Source: Gnetum montanum
Lineage: Eukaryota > Streptophyta > Gnetopsida > Gnetales > Gnetaceae
Assembly (NCBI GenBank): GCA_015680685.1
Contig: MNCI01034026.1
Coordinates: forward strand, 279,175 to 317,805
Reading direction: 5' to 3'
DNA: 38,631 nucleotides
Positions 30,440 to 38,631 of the stretch are shown here, piece by piece. Numbering within the stretch: the stretch's first letter is position 1; each line of letters starts with the position of its first letter. The notes below the pieces were generated by a model. The model saw only the letters and a program-made list of their open reading frames with translations. It did not search any database and was not told the origin of the DNA. Both the position numbers and the translations under genes were made by a program.

Positions 30440-32748
30440 TATAGTTAGAATTTTTTAACATCAATGTCTCTAGTTCAAGGTTAGAATTTTTCAACATTAG
30501 GATAACTAATTCTACAGTTATTTTTTTAGCTTCGATATCACTTGCATGATAGTTAATTAAAATAGCCCTATTTTGGCTCCAGCATCACTAGACCATGCCT
30601 GAAGCTTCCCTACTTGCATTCTCACCTTACAAAGCCTTTATTTTTCTCATAAACTTAGCTTCTTTTATCAATATTATCTCGTGTATTTTTAGCACCTCTT
30701 GTAGTACTTTTCTCTCCCTAGAAAGTAGATACTTCTCATCTATTTAATTAAGTATTTTTATTATTTAGAAAGGGAACCAAACCTTTTCTTGCATATCAAT
30801 TTTTCCATATTTTATATTATTATGCTCCTCTATTCATATTCCCATGAATAGATTTTATTTTACATCACCAGATAGTTTATTTTTATACTTAGTTTTTATT
30901 TTTATCAACTAGGATTTCTTAATTTTTTTACTTAAAATGATCATTTTTATTGCTTCTCTTATCATTCTTAGTTCTTGTGTAGTAGGATAAGTGCACAATA
31001 AAGTGGATATTCATGCCTTATTATTACATAATCATGAACTTCTCAAAGATTATATTGATCCAAAGACCATTTGTAACTACTAGTTAGATAGTATACATAT
31101 GATTTGTGGAGGTGTTGTTTTCAATTTAAGAAAGAAAAAATTTTTAGGAACACATCCCTTAGTAGATAAGAGAAAATTTGATGTCTTCAAGTGAGAGCAA
31201 GTAGGATCCTATAAGAATTGGCAGATAAACAAAAATCTAATCTCTTTGAGTGGTTATGCCTATACTTGAATTGATGTCTTCTAACTTGAGAATAAGCACA
31301 TTACCATCATTTTAAACTTCTAGCATAAAATCCTTAAGTATTAAAAACTCACAACATATACAATTTTTTGAAAATTCTAAACATCATATATGCTAAGCCT
31401 TTAAGAAATGCTAGATTTCTTTTGTAATCTTTTTATGGCAAGTGTTGATTAAGAATATGTCTAGTATAATGTTTCTAAGCTAGCATATGATGCTTTAAGG
31501 GTCAATATTATACTTTGAATCAAATACCCTTTGGTGAAAAGTAGTCTGAGCTAACTAATGATCCATGATCACCAGATTTCCCCTAGATTATTAAGAAATA
31601 ATAAAAGGTAAATAAACAATAATATGTAACATTGTTAAAATCTACCCTTAGTTTGAGGTAGATAACTAATCGTAAGGAAGCATTGAGATAGAAGAACCAT
31701 GAGGACTTGGAAGAATGAGAATTATTATTATGTAAGAAGCCTTATATTTCCTCACTTGTAGGCTTACCTACCAAACTCTTCCCCTTCTACACTTATGTGA
31801 GATGATGTGGAAGGTAGAAAAGGATTTTAAGAAATGGATATTTATGAAGAATGTAAATACTATATCAAAGGATTCCACAAATTCAAGTTCACATAATTAA
31901 TATCATCCTTCTCAAGACATATTTTATAAAGAAAATATCAATGATCTAATTTCTATTAATGTTTAAATCTCTAGTATTAATAAATTTCCATTTTTTATTT
32001 TTTACTTAATTTATGATTCAATTCTTGGAGATTTTTCTACTTTACTTATTGCATTCCTTTTGCAATTATTTTTAATAACTAGATCCTTGGGCAATGAACT
32101 CCTAGAAAAATAAATTATATGCTTCCATTTTCATTTGATACTTCTCAATAGTTGTAATATGTTCTTTTTGAATGGATTTGGAATGTTCATTATACATTTC
32201 TTATAGTCTTCCCTAGATTAGATATTTTAACCTTGAAGAAGCTTGGAACAATATCTTACTTGTTTGGATTAAATTTCTAGGGTTACATCCAAGTTTGATG
32301 TTATTCATCAAATATTTTACAAGTTAGTTAGATAGTGTTATGTATGTGGAGTTTATGAAAGGTATCCAAATGTTTCCCTCAAGACATGTTTATATAGCAT
32401 TATATCTACAATAAGATTTACTAGATTGTATTGAGATTCTAGTTAATAAAAATATCAAATTTTATAGAAAATTAGGTATTTGAATTGACCAAATCTTTGC
32501 CACTACTTTCATTATTATGATCATTGGATTTATAATTGTTTAAAATTGTTAGTAATGTAAGAATTTGATTATCTTGCTTGTGAAAAAGTTAAATAAAAAA
32601 TATGTGTAGAAATCTATGTAGAAATGAATCATGCACAATGTCAACAAAAAAGAGACCAACATGAAAATAGTAATGAATAAGCACAAATACCTAATGGGGA
32701 TTTCTTTTAATCCCATACTTCCTACATGACTATAGATTCTATGAATAA
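30440..32748. other. AT-rich stretch without recognisable genes
   Basis: About 2.3 kb with only short chance frames. Parts may be the remainder of a long LTR of E or an unrelated old element, but no motif could be named. Ends at the LTR of element F. Confidence 0.5.
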
Positions 32749-33246
32749 TGTAATGTCTTGTCCCTTTTTAAGGATAGAATTGTACTATTAATTATGTAAT
32801 TAGTCTTTGAAAGAAGGGTTGCCTCATTATAATGAGTTACAACTATTCATGATACCCCTTGGGAATGGGTTTAACCTATAGCATTTAAGGTTAGGCTTAG
32901 AGGTCATATTAGCATGGAGTTATGGATCCAAAATTGGTTAGTGATGAGAGTCTAGTGTAATGGGGTAAGAAGGGACTAATCACCCCTTCAACTAGATGGT
33001 CTAACCATGGTGGTAGTCTTGGATTGCATCTAAGATCTAGGTGTCACAAGAAGATAACCTAGAGGGTGTTATAGTGTACAAACATTTTAGTAATAAAGTT
33101 TTTGTTGTTTACTTTTATATTAAATTCCATGTTTATTCATCATTATTTTCCAACTTGAAGGAGTGAACAAGTTATTTTCACATAATGTGATGATTCTATA
33201 TAATGAATGATTGTATTTCATTAACATCCAAAAATGGGATGTCACA
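32749..33246 (+). repeat. 5' LTR of element F (about 498 bp)
   Basis: It ends GGGATGTCACA, directly before the primer site, as is usual for elements with an initiator-Met primer. The start TGTAATGTCTTGTCCC is chosen from the TG rule and an LTR-like opening. The 3' LTR lies outside, so the length is unverified. Confidence 0.55.
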
Positions 33247-33248
33247 TT

Positions 33249-33260
33249 TGGTATTAGAAC
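33249..33260 (+). promoter_or_regulatory. Primer binding site of element F (initiator tRNA-Met type)
   Basis: TGGTATTAGAAC differs from the standard TGGTATCAGAGC at two positions, both transitions (C to T, G to A), and lies two bases after the LTR end. Confidence 0.7.
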
Positions 33261-33792
33261 AAACCACAATTCAGAAGCAAAAGTAGAAGAAATATAGAGG
33301 AAAATAATATTAAGTTTAATAATTTATGTAACAATTAGATACATTAATAAGAGGGATCTGGAAGATATGAATATGGTGAAAGGATGGGGGATATCAATCC
33401 TCTCATTTGTAAAATTTAAGGATATCTATGATAGCCTTGGACTAGGTGTCATGTTCCTCCTTAGTAACATGATCCTTATGGATTATAGCCCAATATTTAA
33501 TCAAACCATTGCAAAGTTTCCTAATATATTTGGTGGAAATTTTGCTATAACTTGCACCTTATCAAACTTCGCAAGCTCAAATTCCAAAAGGTTTACTTGA
33601 AGGGTAAAGCAATTCAACATTATCCCAAGTTGAATGTATAATATTCTCAGAGATGATTCCAATGGTATCAATTTTATTGAAATCCAATCTATGATTTGGA
33701 AGATATGGCATTTCTTAGTGTGTATGTCATCTATTAAAATTAATAAATTTTATCCTTTAAAGAGTATAAGTTAAAATTAAAAAAATACATAG

Positions 33793-33807
33793 ACACACAC
33801 ACACACA
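33793..33807. repeat. (AC)n microsatellite
   Basis: Seven AC units in the leader of element F, followed by ATGTATATAT. Confidence 0.9.
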
Positions 33808-33912
33808 TGTATATATTCTAAAATGGAATTATAGGTTCAAACCCAACCCCAAAATTTAAATTTAGGAGAAAAGAGAAATAATAATAATTTTCAAAGAGAT
33901 AGCACAGGCCCT

Positions 33913-34172
33913 AGAGGAGAACTACGTAGGCCCAGTAATGGATCATGCTATTCTAGTAGAGGCCAACGTTGGCACCCTAGAGGACCATATAAGCCAACAA
34001 TGGGCCTCATCAACCCCACAAAGAACTACATACTAGCTCTATAGAGGGTTGTGTTAGCCTTGAGGAGGGTAATGAAGGGTTATGTAGGCCCATCAATAAA
34101 CCACGTCAACCATGTAGAGGATGGTGCATGCCCAACATAGGACCATGTTAGCCTAGTAGTAGGCCATATAGG
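33913..34172. repeat. 21-bp imperfect tandem repeats in the leader of element F
   Basis: About twelve units near 21 bp, such as GGATCATGCTATTCTAGTAG, GGCCAACGTTGGCACCCTAG, GGACCATATAAGCCAACAAT and GGACCATGTTAGCCTAGTAG. One or two units have small insertions. It directly precedes the 34-bp array. No coding frame is kept. Confidence 0.6.
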
Positions 34173-34206
34173 TTCTCCTTCAACCATCCATGCCTCTATG
34201 ACTGAT

Positions 34207-34648
34207 GTCATCATTCTCCACCTTTGCACCCTTCAATGAAGCCATAATTCTCCACCTCTACATCCTCCAAGGATGTTGTCATTCTCCACCTCCATGCTTG
34301 TCAATAGAATCATCATTCTTCACCTCTGCATCCTCAAATGATGCTGTCATTCTCTACCTTGATGCCTATAGATGATATCTCCATTCTCTGCCTATACATC
34401 CTTTGATAGTGCTATCATTCTCTACCTCCATGCCTACCAGTAACACCATCATTATCTACCTATATAGCCACTAATGCTACTATCATTCTTCACCTCCATG
34501 CCTACCTATGATGTCATCATTCTCCACCTCTACAGCTACAAATGATGCCACCATTCATAGCCTTTGTGCCTACCAACGACACCATTGTTCTTCACCTCCA
34601 CACCTACCAACAACACTTCCAGTCTTCATCTTCATCCATGCCTAGCTT
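34207..34648. repeat. 34-bp minisatellite, 13 units without length change
   Basis: Thirteen consecutive 34-bp units, boundaries at 34207 plus multiples of 34, around the core CATCATTCTCCACCTCCATG and followed by CCTACCAATGAT-like sequence. Units differ by many substitutions, but none has an insertion or deletion. A partial unit precedes at 34173. The period is not a multiple of three, so it is not a protein repeat. Confidence 0.9.
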
Positions 34649-34649
34649 T

Positions 34650-35290
34650 GATGACTAAAAAATTTACCGATAGTTAATTGAAAGTTTGGAAATTTCCATC
34701 AATTGATGTAAAAAGTTTATAAAACAACAAAACCAAGATTGTTAACATTAAATATTGAAACACAAAAAATATTTTAAAAAAATAATTGGTACATTGGTAA
34801 TAGTTGAAATAATAATTTTTCAATTAAGTGCACTCACCCTGGAGTAGTACTAGGATGGGTGATCTCTTAGGAAGTCTTGTTAAACATGAAAAATTTTGTG
34901 ACTTAAAACAACCATAAATTATTATTCTGGAGTCCATTTTTAATGAAACAAAAATTGTTTCCAACAAATTTGAACCTTCCAAACATAATGGAATAGTTAT
35001 ATTTTAGACTACAAAATATGTAAAAATTAGTTTTTCAAGCCATTATTTAGGTTTCCAAAACATGAAAATGGCTCTCTAGGAAACCTAATAGATGGAATAC
35101 TTCCTTGAATAATTAGAGTTTTCTATGATTAGTTAGAAGTTTGGAGAGAGGAAATTCATTCATGATAGTTCTAACCTCTTTTTGGAAGTAATTAACTATC
35201 ACATGGATCCATAAAAGGGCTATAGGGATAAAGGAATGACCAACTTGCCTTGTTTCTTCAACTTACCAATGTCCAAAGCCTAGAGAGTAC
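34650..35290. other. AT-rich leader or spacer of element F
   Basis: No gene or repeat seen between the 34-bp array and the gag-like region. Short chance frames only. Confidence 0.4.
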
Positions 35291-35299
35291 ATTCGAGAA

Positions 35300-36250
35300 C
35301 AATGGAGTTCCAAATCAATAATCGAATGGATGCCCTTAAACAATAGATTAATAAAATTAGATATGTTGAAGAGGAAGTCCATTAATCAAAATAGGAGTTT
35401 GAGACAAATATGAAAAATATGTTTGAATAAATTAGGAAGTTGTCCCAAAATTTAGAGGAAAAATGATCAAAAGTGCAAGGGAAGTTGGATTCCTTTGTAG
35501 ATTCCATCAAGCAATTAACTGTTCATTTAATCCAAAATTTTAACCAAAAGAATTACTTACCTAGGGATCATTACCATGATTAATTCCAACATCATTAAGA
35601 CCAAAATCAAGATCAACTTTCCCCTAGGGACTAGTATTGAGACCATTCCCCACCTATCAAATGCCAAGGTGATGACATCTATTCACAAGGCTAAAGAGTG
35701 GAACCTAAAGATGAGGGTTATTAGAATTCAAAAAAAATCATTAAACTAATTTCATGCCAAAAATTTAACATTGAATAATTTTTATGGAGCCCACAGAACT
35801 AGACACAAGATAAAATATTGGCTTAACACGATGAAGAATTAGTTTGATATGTTAAAATTTATTGAGCTAATAATGTTTAGAGGTAGTTTCCTTGTATCTA
35901 AGAGGGATGGATGCAACATGGTAAAATTAATTGTTATCACAAGGCATAATCAAAAAGTGGCTCAACTTTTGTCAATATTTTTAACAAAATTTGTACCATA
36001 TTCCTTTCTCAAGGAGCACAAGATGCAATTTGATTTCTACAAGGAATTTTTTGACCTCTTGGTCTGTAAGCTATTGGGTTGAGAAACAATTGGCCTCAAA
36101 CTTCATTGGTGGAGTACATGCACAACTATAGATTCAAACAAATGCACATAATCTTGAAATATTTGATGAAGCATATAGAATTTCTAATGATTATGAAGAA
36201 TCAAATCAAGTATGAACTACCCTTCGATAAGCAATGGTAGAAGAGACACC
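35300..36250 (+). pseudogene. Gag remnant of element F
   Basis: Near 35304 the frame reads MEFQINNRMDALKQ, then a coiled-coil-prone stretch (YVEEEVH, MKNMFE, IRKLSQNLEE, KLDSFVDSIKQL) to about 35530. The capsid-like core follows. The clean ORF 35849-36082 carries FLTKFVPYSFLKEHKMQF, the FxxKFxPxSFxxxK pattern of chromovirus Gag. A later segment, GGVHAQL and then AHNLEIFDEAYRIS (36110-36190), matches the Gag C-terminal helix. Several stops and shifts. No zinc knuckle could be recognised after it. Inactive. Confidence 0.6.
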
Positions 36251-36449
36251 CACAGAGAACCTGATCTAGATGTTTTGCATGGAGTGAATATCTTTTTAAA
36301 TGAGATTCTCAAAAATTACAAGTAATAATACTATATAATAATCAAAATAAAAATCAAAAACCCAATGCAAACATGGCCAAAGAAAAGAATGAAACTACTA
36401 CCATTGTAAAGAAGATCTTAGCATTTTGAAAAAATTTTAATTTGTATTA

Positions 36450-36770
36450 CTCATTTTTGAAAGATTAATTAAGGATCAAAAAATTAAATTCTTGATTCAT
36501 AGTGAAGTGAGAAATATTTTTATTTTATAAAATTTATTATTTTATTAAGTTTAACCTTACCTTCCAAGAAATTTGTTAGAATGGAACTTGTAGATGAAAT
36601 GAGACTAAGCAAGCATAGCAAGTATAGAGATATTACTATTATTCTGCAAGACATGCCTTTATTTTTGAAAAATTCATTGAATTTGAATTATAAGAAATTT
36701 ATGAAATCCTAGAAATTTCTTTTCTACAAAAATTTTATATTACTACCCATTTTGGAACCTGTGTTTTAAA
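36450..36770 (+). pseudogene. Protease remnant of element F
   Basis: The frame reads KFLIHSEVRNIFIL near 36480, where relatives have a D-S/T-G-A catalytic motif (here Ser-Glu-Val, Asp lost). Then comes FVRMELVDEMRLSKHSKYRD and ITIILQDMPLFLK near 36570-36670, the usual second half of chromovirus proteases. Stops in between. Inactive. Confidence 0.5.
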
Positions 36771-37710
36771 AGTGCCAACTACTAATGGAGTTAGGGTTCT
36801 AAGGGAGGTAGGAATAGTAAATTCACATGATAATTATTAAGAAAGCTAGAAGAATAGTAAATAAGGATGCTACAATGTTGATTGTAAGACTAACTCAACC
36901 TCAAAAATCCTATAACATTAAAATTCCAAAAGAACTTGAAGAATATAAAGATTCAATATTTGGTGAAACTAGGAAATTGCCTCCAAAAAGAACTATTGAA
37001 CATGTCATTGATATTTTCCCTAGTATACAAATAGTTTTAGAAGTTCCTTATAGGTTTTTCACTTTAGAATTAAGGGAATTAAAAGTACAATTAAACCAAT
37101 TATTAGAAGAAGAGAACATCTGACTAAGTGTCTCACCTTGGGGTACACTAGATTTATTTGTTAAAAAGAAAGATGATACATTAAGGTTATGTATTGATTA
37201 TAGGACATTAAATAATGCAACAATTATAAATACCTATCCTTTACCTAGCATCAACAACCTATTTGACCAATTTACTAGAGCATGCTATTTTTCTATCATT
37301 TTAAAATTAGGTTATCATAAAATAAGAATTAAGAAAAAAGATATTAAGAAAATTGCATTCGAAACTAGGTATGGATTATATGAGTTTGTAGTGATGTCAT
37401 TCAGATTAACTAATGCACCTACAATATGTTATCATATTTATGAATAAGATCTTTTGATAGTACCTTGATCAATTTTTTATCATATTTATGGATGACATAC
37501 TTGTTTACTCTATGTCAAGAAAACAACATGTTAAAAATTTAAAAATTATGATGGAAATTGTCAAGGAACACTAGTTATAGGAAAAATTAAGTAAATGTGT
37601 TCTCTTTAAAGAATAAGTGTTGCACTTGGATCATATTGTGTCTAAGAAAGGGCTACAAGTAGACCTAGCTAAAGTTACCATACTTCATGATTAAATAGAA
37701 CTTAAACATG
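36770..37710 (+). pseudogene. Reverse transcriptase remnant of element F
   Basis: The clean ORF 36827-37123 includes PPKRTIEHVIDIFP, the entry to RT, and YRFFTLELRELKVQLNQLLE. Its TGA stop sits at the Arg codon of the I-R-x-SVSPWG motif (CGA to TGA). The same frame continues with [44 protein letters not shown] and the catalytic FMDDILVYS at 37485-37511. The thumb follows (HIVSKKGLQVDLAKV) to about 37680. Both Asp residues remain, but at least four stops and a frame change near 37470 make it inactive. Confidence 0.85.
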
Positions 37711-37759
37711 ATATAGCAGTTTGTAGTTTCCTAAGTTTAACAAGTTTTTACTAACATTT

Positions 37760-38250
37760 TATTAAGGATTTTTCTACCTTGGTAGCCCCTTGACTAACCT
37801 TTTGCAAGAAAAATATGTGTTTAAATTTGATGAAAAATGTAGGGAAGCTTTCCTTAGATTAAAGATGCTACTAATAATGGTTCTTGTCTTGAGAATCTCG
37901 AGTGAAGAAATAGCATTTGAAGTATCCACAAATGCTTGTGGGGTAGGAATCAACATAGTTCTTTCACAAGAGGATAAGGTGGTATGTTTTGAATCTTGTA
38001 AATTATGAGTCAAGATAAATTACTAAACCCACGATCTAGAATTGCTAGCAATTTTTCATTCTTTAAAGTTTTGGAGACACTATCTTTTTGGGAATAAATT
38101 TGTACTAAAAATAGATCATAAAAGTATAGAATATTTACAGAGACAATCCAACTTGAACACTTGAAAATGAAGGTGGGTTGAATTATTGACCAAATATGAT
38201 TTTGAGATTAAATATATTCTAAGAAAAAAAATGTAGTGGCCAATGCCCTT
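37760..38250 (+). pseudogene. RNase H remnant of element F
   Basis: The ORF 37790-38008 reads FDEKCREAFLRLK, then VSTNACGVGINIVLSQEDK, where relatives have STDACG (catalytic Asp is Asn here). After a TGA it goes on with THDLELLAIFHSLKFWRHYL, LKIDHKSIEYLQRQSNLN and KWRWVELLTKYDFEIKYI near 38200. Inactive. Confidence 0.8.
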
Positions 38251-38269
38251 AGTTGAATGTGAAACCTAA

Positions 38270-38631
38270 TGATCAGAGTTGTGACAACCCCTATAAGAGA
38301 TTAAGGAAAAAATAAAAGAAGATCCTTACTTTAAGAAAATTCTATAAAATATTTTTTCTTAGCCTTATTACCACCTTTCTCCAAATGATTTGTTAATGAA
38401 AGGGCAGAGTGTATGTATAGTAGAAGGAAATTGGAAACTCAAGTTATTGTCTAAAGCTCACAAAGTACCATACATTAGAGATCTTAAATATGTCAAAACC
38501 TATGTGATGATAGGTAAGTTTTATTTCTAGCCTAGAATGAAGAATGATGTATCCACACATATTAAAAATTTTCCAACCTTTCATAGAGTGAAGGTTGAAC
38601 AAAATAAATCTAATGGATTATTACAACCTTT
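38270..38631 (+). pseudogene. Integrase remnant of element F, zinc-finger region (partial)
   Basis: After a short linker the frame shows LLSKAHKVPYIRDLKYVKTY (HHCC region; first His kept, second not), FYFxPRMKNDVSTHIKNF (equivalent of FYWPRM), then PTFHRVKVEQNKSNGLLQP, where CxxC Cys residues are Phe and His. It runs off the right edge before the catalytic core. Confidence 0.8.

Larger units (their letters stand above)
32749..38631 (+). mobile_element. Element F: chromovirus-like Ty3/gypsy retrotransposon, 3' end beyond the window
   Basis: LTR (32749-33246), initiator-Met type primer site, a leader with tandem repeats, gag, protease, RT, RNase H and the zinc-finger part of integrase in the Ty3/gypsy order. 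The RT and RNase H spelling ([25 protein letters not shown]) is of the chromovirus type and unlike A to C. A chromodomain, if any, is outside. CpG-poor with several stops, so old. Confidence 0.8.

Noticed and set aside
29199-31600. A full 3' LTR for element E with defined ends
   Set aside because: A possible start after a purine tract is visible, but no convincing end, partner LTR or target duplication was found.
30440-32748. A host gene in the unannotated stretch
   Set aside because: No sustained frame, splice-compatible exon chain or known motif was seen.
33367-33600. 77-codon plus-strand ORF after the F primer site
   Set aside because: No recognisable motif, and gag starts near 35300; likely a chance frame in the leader.
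34207-34648. The 34-bp array as a CRISPR array
   Set aside because: Units are contiguous and all similar, with no separate unique spacers and no cas genes; the setting is a plant retrotransposon.
36290-36450. Zinc knuckle of F Gag
   Set aside because: No CCHC pattern could be read in any frame between Gag and protease.

Overview
This looks like intergenic DNA from a plant with a large, repeat-filled nuclear genome. Every recognisable piece is an LTR retrotransposon of the Ty3/gypsy class, mostly Athila-like, with tRNA-Asp or initiator-tRNA-Met type primer sites. I see no host gene, tRNA, rRNA or CRISPR array. The heavy decay and nesting would suit a gymnosperm or another slow-turnover genome, but the species is not determined. 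Most coding regions are broken by stop codons, many of them C-to-T or G-to-A changes, and CpG is scarce except in three younger pieces: element D, the LTRs of element B, and a solo LTR.

Layout. (1) 1-2288, minus strand: the 5' end of a young GC-rich element, D: LTR (1031-2288), primer site, leader and an undamaged gag-like reading frame that runs off the left edge (753 to 1). D appears to sit inside an open reading frame of element A. (2) 2289-10720 and 17985-about 20040, minus strand: old Athila-like element A. Read in its own direction it has LTR, gag (start 19207), protease, RT, RNase H, integrase, a long 3' noncoding stretch and a degenerate MAPKR-starting 3' ORF. (3) 10721-17984, minus strand: Athila-like element B, inserted in the gag of A with a decayed 5-bp target duplication. 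B keeps gag, protease and RT, but its RT is fused to the pol tail because RNase H and most of the integrase are deleted. It also lacks the 3' ORF and the U3 of its 3' LTR. (4) About 20280-24720, plus strand: element C, a related Athila-like pol fragment (protease, RT, RNase H, integrase). A 961-bp solo LTR of the B family (22915-23875) splits its integrase and is flanked by perfect TCTAT duplications. (5) About 24900 to at least 29200, plus strand: element E, a very decayed gag-plus-protease element without visible RT, followed by a possible LTR and an array of imperfect repeats with internal dyads. (6) 32749-38631, plus strand: element F, a chromovirus-like gypsy element with LTR, initiator-Met primer site, a leader holding two tandem repeats (21-bp units, then thirteen 34-bp units), gag, protease, RT, RNase H and the start of integrase at the window edge.

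Nothing here acts as a host pathway. The logic is that of stacked insertions: A and C are the old substrate, B and the solo LTR belong to one later family, and D is the youngest. The most unusual signals are the dyad-symmetric GATATCGCG motifs just upstream of the TATA box in the B-family LTRs, a different set of GCGTA-type palindromes in the U3 of D, the 34-bp array in the leader of F, and the RT-to-tail fusion in B. Domain edges in decayed elements are approximate, because they were read by eye from translated similarity between copies.
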